From: an uncultured Bacteroidales bacterium
GTDB taxonomy: Bacteria > Bacteroidota > Bacteroidia > Bacteroidales > P3
DNA: 9,364 nucleotides
Assembly (NCBI GenBank): GCA_937910265.1
Contig: CALEPD010000005.1
Location: forward strand, 1 to 9,364
Direction of reading: 5' to 3'
Shown: positions 1 to 7,033 of the stretch, one piece after another
How positions within the stretch are numbered: position 1 is the first letter of the stretch
Layout of the letters: each line of letters starts with the position of its first letter
Notes under the pieces: generated by a model
Databases searched by the model: none
The model's input: only the letters and a program-made list of their open reading frames with translations
What the model was told of the DNA's origin: nothing
Translations under genes and position numbers: made by a program

Positions 1-13
1 CAAAAATTCTTAC

Positions 14-21
14 TATCTTTG
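14..21 (+). promoter_or_regulatory. Bacteroidota-type -7 promoter element upstream of the flippase gene
   Basis: The octamer TATCTTTG, followed by C, matches the Bacteroidota primary sigma factor -7 consensus TAnnTTTG. The same nine bases recur before the EEP gene at 7279-7287. Transcription would begin near 25-28, leaving a leader of about 155 nt before the flippase ATG. The -33 region would fall near or before the window edge and cannot be judged. No other gene lies between the box and the flippase, so the flippase is the likely target. Confidence 0.6.
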
Positions 22-182
22 CACAACAGTGTTGCACTTCGAGGTTGAATCTATATTTCAGTATTGTTCGTTACACAATAAAATAGCACGAAAGTAGTTA
101 TGGACTAAAACAAAAATCATTGTTAATCCATGATATAGGCAGAGTCGGCCATACACGGAGGAACGATACGATAATTTAGTTT
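22..182 (+). other. Long 5' leader of the flippase gene, with small dyads
   Basis: I find no coding sequence or RNA gene that I recognise here. Three symmetric elements are visible. CAAC-AGT-GTTG at 24-34 overlaps the predicted transcription start. TATTGT/ACAATA at 62-67 and 75-80 has a 7-nt loop. An imperfect 9-bp dyad lies at 100-108 and 123-131, with one mismatch and a 14-nt A-rich loop. TTGCAC also occurs twice, at 19-24 and 32-37. A GGAGG at 157-161 is too far from the ATG to be its ribosome binding site. It matches no riboswitch that I know. Confidence 0.4.
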
Positions 183-1721
183 ATGGGGGTAATAGCAAGG
201 CAAAGCATCAAAGGAGCGATGGCCAACTACTTAGGAGTTGCCATTGGTTTTCTGACAACGTTTTTTGTCATCACCCGTTACCTCACGCCAGAAGAGGTTG
301 GCTTGACCCGGGTGATGGTGGATGCGGCGTTGTTGTTTTCGTCATTGGCCCAGCTGGGAACCAATGCCACAATTGTGCGGTTTTTCCCTTATTTTAAGGA
401 TGAAGACGATCCCAAGGGACGCAATCATGGCATTTTCGGTTTGTCGGTACTGATTCCCTTTATCGGTTTCCTGTTGTTTGTAATTGCTTTTGTTCTTTTT
501 CATGACAGTATATCAGCCACCTATGCGGCGAAATCGCCATTGATAGTTGATTATATATATTATTTGCTGCCATTGACCTTTTTTGCATTGTACATGACAG
601 TGTTTGAGACAAATGCCAGTGTACTTTTGCGAATAACCGTACCCAAGTTGGTAAGGGAAGTGGGAGTCAGGGTTTTCAATCTGATATGCTATTTGCTGTA
701 TGGGTTAGGAGTCATCACGCTTGACTGGTTTGTGGCGTTGTTCTGCGGATCATATCTACTGGCTATGATTTTGAACATAGTGTATTTGTTTACCCTTAAA
801 AAGATATCATTCCGAATCGACTGGAGTTTTGTTGATAGGAAAATGCTTGGTGAAATGTTGCGTTACACCCTGTTCATGACAGCCACAGTGCTTGCCAGCA
901 ACATTCCGCTGTTTGCCTCACTGTTTTTGGGAGCCCAGGTGGGTTTGACTTTGACAGGAGTTTACACCATCGCCTTTTTTATTGCCAATGTGGTGGAAAC
1001 GCCATACCGGTCGTTGGGGGCTATATCGAGGCCGATGATAGCTCAGTCGGTTCGCGACAACAATTGGGTGGAAGTGAACCGGTTGGGTAAGCAGGTGTCA
1101 TTGCATCAGTTCTTGGTCAGCACATTGATATTGTTTTTTATATGGGTCAATCTTAATGATCTTTTTGCCATCATACCCAATGGTCATCAATATGAAGAGG
1201 GATTGTGGGTTGTGTTGATATTGGGAATAGCGAAAGTAATTAATTCATCGTTGTCGATAGCGACCGATGTGGTTAATTATTCGCGTCATTACCCCATGTC
1301 TCTTTGTTTGATTGTTGTGCTGACACTGTCGGCAATAGTGTTGAACAGAACGCTTATCGATATCTGGGGTATCAACGGAGCCGCCTGTGCCACATTGTTT
1401 TCATATTTGTTATACTATGTCTTGCTGAATGTTTTTATATATTGCCGTCTCAAGGTTAATCTCTTTTCTGTGGGATTGTTGAAAACGGTTGTACTCCTGG
1501 CTGTTCTGTACGCGTTGTATTGGGTGTGCGAACTGGCCATTGTCGCAGTATTGGGCTCTTCCGATACAATTGTTCCGGTGCTCATGCGGGCTGCTGTACG
1601 GACCCTCGTTTTGGGAGTTGCAGTCATATGTCTGTTGTACAAAATGGGCATATCCAAAGATGTAAACGGCATTATAAATAAATATATAGATAAATTTTGT
1701 AATTTTGCAAAGCGAAAATAA
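183..1721 (+). CDS. Oligosaccharide/lipopolysaccharide flippase (Wzx/MATE-like, MOP superfamily)
   Basis: This is a 512-residue polytopic inner-membrane protein of the polysaccharide transporter type that moves lipid-linked oligosaccharides across the membrane. Alternating hydrophobic stretches suggest 12-14 membrane helices, for example residues 15-32, 86-106, 122-145, 161-180, 184-204, 229-250, 258-272, 308-330, 340-360, 372-390, 398-420, 432-456 and 468-486. The N-terminal stretch (RQSIKG, then NYLGVAIGF, RYLTPEEVGLTR and LAQLGTNATIVRFFP) has the usual shape of Bacteroidota flippases, where the first helix is followed by an amphipathic loop and a fold that pairs with a second six-helix half. 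ATG at 183 is the only ATG available, because an in-frame TAG sits at 177-179. No glycosyltransferase or capsule genes lie beside it, so its substrate cannot be named. Its 3' end contains the prfA promoter. The family assignment is firm; the transported glycan is unknown. Confidence 0.85.
   Translation: MGVIARQSIKGAMANYLGVAIGFLTTFFVITRYLTPEEVGLTRVMVDAALLFSSLAQLGTNATIVRFFPYFKDEDDPKGRNHGIFGLSVLIPFIGFLLFVIAFVLFHDSISATYAAKSPLIVDYIYYLLPLTFFALYMTVFETNASVLLRITVPKLVREVGVRVFNLICYLLYGLGVITLDWFVALFCGSYLLAMILNIVYLFTLKKISFRIDWSFVDRKMLGEMLRYTLFMTATVLASNIPLFASLFLGAQVGLTLTGVYTIAFFIANVVETPYRSLGAISRPMIAQSVRDNNWVEVNRLGKQVSLHQFLVSTLILFFIWVNLNDLFAIIPNGHQYEEGLWVVLILGIAKVINSSLSIATDVVNYSRHYPMSLCLIVVLTLSAIVLNRTLIDIWGINGAACATLFSYLLYYVLLNVFIYCRLKVNLFSVGLLKTVVLLAVLYALYWVCELAIVAVLGSSDTIVPVLMRAAVRTLVLGVAVICLLYKMGISKDVNGIINKYIDKFCNFAKRK
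1700..1707 (+). promoter_or_regulatory. -7 promoter element for prfA, inside the flippase 3' end
   Basis: TAATTTTG followed by C matches TAnnTTTG exactly. It is identical to the box before aroE on the other strand. It lies within the last codons of the flippase gene and 21 nt before the prfA ATG, giving a predicted leader of about 15-18 nt. No convincing -33 TTTG is present at the expected distance. prfA may therefore be transcribed both from here and by read-through from the flippase. Confidence 0.55.
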
Positions 1722-1728
1722 ATATACA

Positions 1729-2799
1729 ATGTTAGATAAATTAGAAGCGATATACACACGTTATCAGGAAATTGAGCAGCAAATGAACGACCCTCAAATC
1801 ACTTCGGATATGAAGCGGTTTGTTAAATTGAGCAAGGATTACAAAGATTTGCAGCCTATCGTAAAGGCTTATTATGATTATAAAAATCTATTGGAGACAA
1901 TAGCTGAGTGTAAAGATCTGTTGTCGACCGAAAAGGACGATGAGTTGCGTGAAATGGCAAAAGAAGAGCTTAATGAAAGTGTGGCTCGTCGCGAATCGAT
2001 GGAGGAGGAGATCAGAATCATGCTTATCCCTGCCGACCCCACCGATTGCAAGAATGCTGTTGTTGAGATTCGTGGAGGCACTGGAGGTGATGAGGCATGT
2101 ATCTTTGCCGGCGACCTTTTCAGAATGTACACCCGTTACTGCGAAAAGAAACATTGGAAGGTGGAAATTGTTGATTTTAACGAAGGTACTTCTGGTGGAT
2201 ATAAGGATATTACATTCAACGTGAGCGGAGAAAATGTATATGGCATTCTTAAGTATGAGAGCGGAGTGCATCGAGTGCAGCGAGTACCGGCAACCGAAAC
2301 ACAGGGACGTGTCCATACCTCAGCAGCCGCGGTGGTAGTGTTGCCCGAAGCCGAGGAGTTTGATGTTGAGTTGAATATGTCGGATGTTAGAAAGGATACA
2401 TTCTGTGCCAGCGGTCCTGGAGGACAGTGCGTCAACACCACCTATTCGGCAGTGCGTCTTACCCATATCCCCACAGGAATTGTTGTATCGTGCCAAGATC
2501 AGAAATCCCAAATAAAGAATTTGGAGAAGGCTCTTGTTGTATTGCGTACGCGTTTGTATGAGCGTGAGTACAATAAATACATGGAGGAGATGTCTTCAAA
2601 GAGAAAAACCATGGTGGCTACCGGTGACCGCAGCGAGAAGGTGCGTACCTACAATTATCCCCAAAGCCGTGTGACGGACCATCGCATTGGCTACACAATG
2701 TATAATCTGCCAGCCTTTATGGACGGCGATGTCGATGGTGTGATTGAGGCACTTCAATTGGCGGAAAATGCCGAAAAACTCAAGGCTTCCGTTGGTTGA
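1729..2799 (+). CDS. prfA: Peptide chain release factor 1 (RF1)
   Basis: The 356-residue protein is the normal length for RF1, which recognises UAA and UAG in the ribosomal A site and triggers peptide release. The N-terminal helical domain starts MLDKLEAIYTRY. The codon-recognition tripeptide is PAT at residues 187-189, the RF1-type P-x-T and not the RF2 SPF. The catalytic GGQ loop is at 231-233, in the context SGPGGQCVNTT, and its glutamine is the usual PrmC methylation target. The C-terminal part carries the expected TGDRSEKVRTYNYPQSRVTDHR region. I chose ATG at 1729 because family members start with MLDKL or similar; a TTG at 1705 would add eight residues that overlap the flippase end. The gap to the flippase stop is 7 nt. 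The gene stops at TGA (2797-2799), followed in frame by TAA TAA, and overlaps the convergent gene by 20 nt. Confidence 0.97.
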   Translation: MLDKLEAIYTRYQEIEQQMNDPQITSDMKRFVKLSKDYKDLQPIVKAYYDYKNLLETIAECKDLLSTEKDDELREMAKEELNESVARRESMEEEIRIMLIPADPTDCKNAVVEIRGGTGGDEACIFAGDLFRMYTRYCEKKHWKVEIVDFNEGTSGGYKDITFNVSGENVYGILKYESGVHRVQRVPATETQGRVHTSAAAVVVLPEAEEFDVELNMSDVRKDTFCASGPGGQCVNTTYSAVRLTHIPTGIVVSCQDQKSQIKNLEKALVVLRTRLYEREYNKYMEEMSSKRKTMVATGDRSEKVRTYNYPQSRVTDHRIGYTMYNLPAFMDGDVDGVIEALQLAENAEKLKASVG

Positions 2800-4291
2800 T
2801 AATAAGTGACAGCTCTTTTTTCGTTGCAAACGGAATACGCGACATTACGACTTTCATTTCTATTGGGTTTCCTTTGCGGTTGAGCGTGGCAACATTGTTT
2901 GCTTCGATTTTGGATATGTAACCCACAGGCTTGTTGCATTCTTTTGTATTGCCCGTAGGGTCAAACAGGTAGACCTTTCGGACAATAGGTGGCGCTATTA
3001 CGTTAAGATTGTTGATGGTCAGGTTGGGCCAACATTTCTCCGACAATTCTGGACGGCTGTTGATGTTTGTGTCAAGCAGCATGACATTTACCAACGATTT
3101 GTTTCGGTAGGTTATCTCGAAGGTACAATCATTCATTTCGATTTCGAAAGGTGTATAGGCATTGTATGATGAGCGGATGCGCAGCGGTATGCAATCCACA
3201 AAAGTACAACTGTCAAACTGTACTTTCCCGAACATGGACGAAAACTGTGTTTGTTTGTCTATGAAATGGCATCCGATGCAATGGGCATCTTTGCCGTAGC
3301 AATGTATGTCGAACCGGTTCAGTTTGCTGTCAATCAATTTGACGTTACTCATATTGTTGGTTCCGAATACTCCCCAGTTGCCTGTTGCATCGACTCTGAC
3401 GAATGTCGCGTTCCAAATGTTGTTCATGGCAATTCCGTAGCCATAATCAACAAATCGCCCGTATCCTGAGTAGGTGCCCCGAATGGTGATGTCTTCCATG
3501 GTTACATGAGTGGAGTTGTTGACGCTGATGGCGGCGTCGGCAATCATTTTGCTTTTGGGTGTGTGGATGTTGATGTTGCGTAATAATATGTTGTTTTGGT
3601 AATTGACACTTACTGCATAAGTTTTGTGAGTCGATTCGGGGTGGCGTATCAAGGTGAAATTTTCTATCGTCTTTTGGTCGTCTGTTACGGGAATGAACCT
3701 GCAGTGCAAGCGAGTGGCGTCGGTGTTGTAAGATGCAATGGGACTGTTTGAACTGATGCCGTTTTGTATCAGTAAAACATCGCTTCGGTAGACGGGGTAT
3801 CCGTATCCCAAACGTTCACCCACCCAGGGTGTTGAATCACCTAAAATCAGCAATGAGGATCCGTTTTTTAATTCGGGAATGTTGCTGAAATCCAATCCTT
3901 CAACCACTTCTTTGCTCAGTGATATGGGTTGGGAGGATTGTTGCATGGTAAAGAGCGACTGGTGTTTGGCTGTATTCAGTACTGAAAAAACCACATTGTT
4001 GAAATTGTTATTCTTTGTCAAGGGAATGGGTCTGGCCTCAGGTGGTATTTCAAGATGCACAGTGTCAAGCCCATAATAACTGACATTCACTCCTTTTTCA
4101 ATGGCTGCAGTATGTGTATTGTACAGGATTTGGTAACGCGAAATGCCGGAAGTGACAGTGTCGTATCCGAAATTCAAAGGCGAGAGTCCATGGTGATGGA
4201 GTGGGACAATTTGTCCTATTTCGACATCAGATTGGGCAAACAAATTGTATGCTGAAAAAAGACATATTGTTGCAAATAAAATTCGTTTCAT
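2780..4291 (-). CDS. Exported right-handed beta-helix protein of unknown function
   Basis: This is a 503-residue protein with a clear signal peptide: MKR, then a hydrophobic core at residues 4-18, with likely cleavage after LFA at 19. No cysteine follows the cleavage site, so it is not an obvious lipoprotein. Residues about 205-395 show repeating short beta-strand units with buried aliphatic and Asn positions, such as NILLRNINIH, VTMEDITIRG, ATFVRVDATG, NVKLIDSKLN, KVQFDSCTFVDC and EIEMNDCTFEI. This is the pattern of a parallel beta-helix (pectate-lyase-like) fold. Residues 20-200 are not recognised. The C-terminus has neither the YPNP start nor the glycine-rich end of a T9SS sorting domain, so it is probably periplasmic or exported by another route. 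I see no catalytic signature that would identify a glycosidase or lyase. It converges on prfA with a 20-nt overlap and diverges from the T9SS cargo gene. The fold call is inference from the repeat pattern; the function is unknown. Confidence 0.75.
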   Translation of the reverse strand: MKRILFATICLFSAYNLFAQSDVEIGQIVPLHHHGLSPLNFGYDTVTSGISRYQILYNTHTAAIEKGVNVSYYGLDTVHLEIPPEARPIPLTKNNNFNNVVFSVLNTAKHQSLFTMQQSSQPISLSKEVVEGLDFSNIPELKNGSSLLILGDSTPWVGERLGYGYPVYRSDVLLIQNGISSNSPIASYNTDATRLHCRFIPVTDDQKTIENFTLIRHPESTHKTYAVSVNYQNNILLRNINIHTPKSKMIADAAISVNNSTHVTMEDITIRGTYSGYGRFVDYGYGIAMNNIWNATFVRVDATGNWGVFGTNNMSNVKLIDSKLNRFDIHCYGKDAHCIGCHFIDKQTQFSSMFGKVQFDSCTFVDCIPLRIRSSYNAYTPFEIEMNDCTFEITYRNKSLVNVMLLDTNINSRPELSEKCWPNLTINNLNVIAPPIVRKVYLFDPTGNTKECNKPVGYISKIEANNVATLNRKGNPIEMKVVMSRIPFATKKELSLIINQRKP

Positions 4292-4310
4292 ATGACGGTG
4301 TTTGGAATTG

Positions 4311-4318
4311 CAAATATA
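4311..4318 (-). promoter_or_regulatory. -7 promoter element for the beta-helix gene
   Basis: Read on the minus strand this is TATATTTG followed by C, an exact match to TAnnTTTG. It ends 19 nt before the ATG at 4291, so the predicted leader is about 14-16 nt. The upstream 20 nt are an A/T-rich tract (4319-4333) without a clear -33 TTTG. Confidence 0.55.
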
Positions 4319-4423
4319 CGTTTTTTTTAAAAATGAGCTGTATGATGTTGCAATCCGACAGGGTTGACTCCCTTAACACTCCATGAAATAATGCATTGAA
4401 TAATATATGCCCGTGGTTTTCGT

Positions 4424-4431
4424 TAATTATG
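4424..4431 (+). promoter_or_regulatory. Weak candidate -7 element for the T9SS cargo gene
   Basis: TAATTATG matches TAnnTTTG at all but one fixed position and lies 23 nt before the ATG at 4455. No -33 element is seen at normal spacing. It is the best Bacteroidota-type candidate in the intergenic region, but weaker than the other five boxes in the window. Confidence 0.25.
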
Positions 4432-4454
4432 TTGTTAACTTATAATATAAAAAG

Positions 4455-5405
4455 ATGAAAAAAGGATTATCAGTATTATTTGCAATGGTGTTTGCTGCGT
4501 TTCATGTGTTTGCACAGCAGCCAGAGGTAACCATCACAGTTGACCAAACGACCAGTACCACTATCACTGCATCGTTCAATAAAAATGATGCATGTACCAG
4601 TTATTACATTCTTGCCGATACAGAGGCGGGTATGAGTCAATGGACAACGATGTTTGGTGTTGAACTTGAGGCTCTTGTCATGCAGTGGGGAATTCAATAC
4701 ACCGAAAACGCTTCTTATACATGGACTGGGATGGTCCCCAACACTCCCTATATTGTGTATGTGGCCGCTTTGTCCGATTCAGACACAGTACTGTATACAG
4801 CAGAGGCGCCCACGGTTTCCGGAGGTGGTGAAGGTGTTAGTCAGCTTACCATTACAGTATCCGATATTGGCGACACCAATGCCCGCGTTGTTGTCACCCC
4901 CGATGAGAATACAGCATTATTCAAAGATATGATTATTGAAAAGGCCGTTGCCGATACACTTTCGGCCGACACCTTGATTGCATGGCTTCAGGCTTCGCAA
5001 TACATCTATTACGACACCGACGATTGGGTATGGACATCGTTGGATCCCAACACATGCTACTATGCTGTTGCAATGGGTCAGAATGCATTGGAAGAATGGG
5101 GTGAATTGGCTCAAGTGGAATTCTGCACCACAGGAGGTGGCGATGACCCCACAGGTATTGAGGACCGTGTACATGATGCCAATATCACCGTTTATCCTAA
5201 CCCTGCCACCGATATTGTTAATGTAGCAGGATTGGCAGCCGGCACTCAGGTATCTCTCCATAATACCCTTGGACGTGTCATCAGTTTGCAATATTCCGAC
5301 GGAACCAATTGCACCTTCAATGTGTCGGAGCTTCCGAACGGTGTTTATTTTCTCAGTACCATTGTGGCAGGAAAGGTAAGCAGTGTAAAGGTTATGGTTC
5401 AGTAA
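4455..5405 (+). CDS. T9SS-secreted protein with two Fn3-like modules and type A sorting domain
   Basis: This is a 316-residue secreted protein. A signal peptide covers residues 1-20 (MKKGLSVLFA core, cleavage after VFA before QQ). Two related modules follow, about residues 22-120 and 128-225. Both start with a TITV strand and both carry a W-T-x-x-x-PNT-x-Y strand-turn motif (W90 to Y99 and W193 to Y202), with a helical insertion before it. Glycine-rich linkers SGGGEG (122-127) and TGGGDD (226-231) close each module. The final 75 residues form a type A T9SS C-terminal domain: a TGIE lead-in, VYPNPATD at 247-254, LPNGVYFL, and a terminal KVMVQ strand. In this family the domain directs the protein across the outer membrane and is usually removed on attachment or release. 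No catalytic motif is visible, so an adhesive or binding role is a guess. A hairpin terminator follows the TAA. Confidence 0.85.
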   Translation: MKKGLSVLFAMVFAAFHVFAQQPEVTITVDQTTSTTITASFNKNDACTSYYILADTEAGMSQWTTMFGVELEALVMQWGIQYTENASYTWTGMVPNTPYIVYVAALSDSDTVLYTAEAPTVSGGGEGVSQLTITVSDIGDTNARVVVTPDENTALFKDMIIEKAVADTLSADTLIAWLQASQYIYYDTDDWVWTSLDPNTCYYAVAMGQNALEEWGELAQVEFCTTGGGDDPTGIEDRVHDANITVYPNPATDIVNVAGLAAGTQVSLHNTLGRVISLQYSDGTNCTFNVSELPNGVYFLSTIVAGKVSSVKVMVQ

Positions 5406-5437
5406 GGCCGATTCGTTTGTTTGGAAACAGAATAAGC

Positions 5438-5474
5438 AAAGCCGAATGCAGCAAGAGTATGCATTCGGCTTTTT
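5438..5474 (+). terminator. Strong intrinsic terminator after the T9SS cargo gene
   Basis: A perfect 13-bp stem (left arm 5438-5450, right arm 5460-5472, core GCCGAATGC) encloses a 9-nt loop at 5451-5459. The right arm runs directly into a T-run at 5470-5474. It lies 33 nt after the T9SS cargo stop and 36 nt before the end of the convergent aat gene. Read on the minus strand the stem is followed by the weaker tract GCTTATT, so it may also help to end aat transcription, less efficiently. Confidence 0.9.
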
Positions 5475-5509
5475 CTATCGCGAAGTCTCGGACAAGCGGG
5501 TGTGGTCGC

Positions 5510-6193
5510 CTACAATGACCATAGTTTGCGTAGTAGGTCTTTGCCGCCGCGTGATTTGAGTATTTGGAGATATTCCTTCCGTGGAATGGGCTTGGCGCCG
5601 AGAAACGACAAATGAGGGGTTTCTTGTTGTGCGTCAATATGGGTGATGCCGTTTTTCTGGCAAAATTGAATCAATCCGACAAATGCCACTTTTGACGCAT
5701 CCGTTACAAGGTGAAACATCGATTCGCCACAAAAAACCGACCCTAACGAGATGCCGTATAATCCGCCCACAAGTTCTCCGTCTAGAAAGGTTTCAAACGA
5801 ATGGGCGAATCCAAGTCGATGCAGTTTGCTGTATCCTTCAATAAATTCATCGGTAATCCAAGTCGAGTATGCGCCGTCGCGCATCACTGTGGCGCAGTTT
5901 GTTATCACTTCTTCGAAGCATGTGTCCACCCGTATTTCAAATTTGTTGCTGTTTACGACGCGTTTCAGGCTTTTGGGATAATGGAATTTTGACACCTCCA
6001 GCACCATTCGGGGGTCTGGCGAGTACCACATGGGACGCCCCTTGTGGTCAATAATCCACGGGAAAATGCTGCAGCAGTATGCGTTGTATATGCGTTGTGG
6101 CTCGAAGTCGCCGCCTACAGCAATCAGTCCATCTTCGTCCGCCAATTCGGGATTGGGTATGCTGTAGCAGTCTTTGTCAAGTAAAAATACCAT
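5510..6193 (-). CDS. aat: Leucyl/phenylalanyl-tRNA--protein transferase
   Basis: This cytosolic enzyme transfers Leu or Phe from aminoacyl-tRNA to the N-terminal Arg or Lys of proteins, making them ClpS/ClpAP substrates in the bacterial N-degron pathway. The 227 residues match the usual length. Family blocks seen in order are GLIAVGGDF (22-30), AYCCSIFPW (38-46), MWYSPDPR (55-62), TWITDEFIEGY (111-121), GFAHSFE (128-134), LVGGLYGISLGSVFCGESMF (141-160) and the catalytic-region THIDAQQETPHLSFLGA (184-200). The Asp and Gln of the relay described for E. coli (D186 and Q188) are kept as D187 and Q189, but the intervening Cys is Ala188. The gene lies 93 nt downstream of aroE on the same strand, with no -7 box in between, so it is probably co-transcribed. 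No clpS or clpA is present in this window. Confidence 0.95.
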   Translation of the reverse strand: MVFLLDKDCYSIPNPELADEDGLIAVGGDFEPQRIYNAYCCSIFPWIIDHKGRPMWYSPDPRMVLEVSKFHYPKSLKRVVNSNKFEIRVDTCFEEVITNCATVMRDGAYSTWITDEFIEGYSKLHRLGFAHSFETFLDGELVGGLYGISLGSVFCGESMFHLVTDASKVAFVGLIQFCQKNGITHIDAQQETPHLSFLGAKPIPRKEYLQILKSRGGKDLLRKLWSL

Positions 6194-6286
6194 GTTTTAT
6201 TGTGGGTTAGTAATTATTGAGTTATTATGGATATGTGTTCGGTGCCTTGTGGGTGGTGGTCTGTTCGGCGGGCCAATATCGGTGCG

Positions 6287-7027
6287 TTACGATTCTTTTG
6301 TGGCATTCCATATTTCCCAACTCAGTTCCGCTTGCCGGTGGAGCATCGCCAGTCCGTTGCATACTGTGGCCCCTTGCTTTTCGCACATCTGCAGAAAAGG
6401 TGTTTGGATGGGGTTGTAAGTGAGATCGTAGCATAGGTGCCGTTCGGTGATGACCGAAAAATCGTGCCAGGGAGACCCTTGTGCCAGGGTGGCGGTACCA
6501 ACGGGTGTGGCGTTGACAATGATGGTGCAGTGTGGGGCTAAGGCAACCGCTTGTTCGTAGCCTATGGTGTTGATTCCTGAAGGTGTGCGGGATACAAAGG
6601 TGCATTCTATGCCGAGTTGTCTCAGGGCTTCTGCCACCGCTTTAGCCGCACCGCCTGTCCCCAGAATGAGTGCGTGGGTATGCCATGCGCGCAACAGGGG
6701 GCGCAGGGTATCGGCAAAGGCCAAACAGTCGGTGTTGTGTCCTACTTGTCTTCCCGAATGTACGTCGACGCAGTTCACCGCTCCGATGGCGGCGGCTTCG
6801 GGCGAGAGTTCGTCCAGATGCTGCATCACCGCTATTTTGTAGGGAATGGTGACGTTGAAACCGGAAATTTTTGTCTCGGACACCCATTGCCGCAACCCCG
6901 ACAATGAATCCATGGGGTATAGGGCATATTCGCAGTCTGTGATATGCTCGCGTTCGAATTTTTCAGCGAAATATCTGGCAGACCACGAGTGGGATAACTG
7001 TTTGCCGATTAGTCCATATTTTTTCAT
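6287..7027 (-). CDS. aroE: Shikimate dehydrogenase (NADP+)
   Basis: This 246-residue enzyme reduces 3-dehydroshikimate to shikimate with NADPH in aromatic amino acid synthesis. The shikimate-binding serines are in LSHSWS (S12, S14). The catalytic lysine is K64 in FNVTIPYK. N85 and the catalytic aspartate D100 lie in GAVNC and HNTD. The nucleotide-binding glycine loop is GTGGAAKA at 123-130, and the C-terminal substrate glutamine is Q232 in GLAMLHRQA. The usual N-x-TPxGM segment reads VNATPVGT, with Thr in place of Met at 178. I chose the ATG at 7025-7027 because MKKYGLIGKQLSHS is the normal family N-terminus and the promoter box lies immediately before it. A longer reading frame back to 7174 would run through the promoter. 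The length is somewhat short of the E. coli enzyme, as I recall for Bacteroidota members. Confidence 0.96.
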   Translation of the reverse strand: MKKYGLIGKQLSHSWSARYFAEKFEREHITDCEYALYPMDSLSGLRQWVSETKISGFNVTIPYKIAVMQHLDELSPEAAAIGAVNCVDVHSGRQVGHNTDCLAFADTLRPLLRAWHTHALILGTGGAAKAVAEALRQLGIECTFVSRTPSGINTIGYEQAVALAPHCTIIVNATPVGTATLAQGSPWHDFSVITERHLCYDLTYNPIQTPFLQMCEKQGATVCNGLAMLHRQAELSWEIWNATKES

Positions 7028-7033
7028 CGACCG

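Noticed and set aside
1705..1728. TTG start for prfA that would add eight residues
   Set aside because: The TTG lies inside the -7 promoter box and the flippase coding region. RF1 proteins normally begin at the MLDKL position, so ATG 1729 is preferred.
4364..4392. E. coli-like promoter TTGACT-17-AATAAT upstream of the T9SS cargo gene
   Set aside because: Each hexamer matches five of six bases, but the primary sigma factor of Bacteroidota does not use this consensus, and AT-rich spacers give such matches by chance. The TTGACT is also the loop of a small dyad.
4441..4446. TATAAT just before the T9SS cargo gene as a -10 box
   Set aside because: It lies 8 nt before the ATG with no -35 partner, and it belongs to an AT-rich stretch typical of Bacteroidota translation start regions.
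6217..6605. Open frames of 60-126 codons on both strands around the 3' end of aroE
   Set aside because: They lie across the aroE coding region and the aroE-aat spacer, have arginine-, histidine- or cysteine-rich low-complexity translations and no recognisable domain. They are shadows of aroE.
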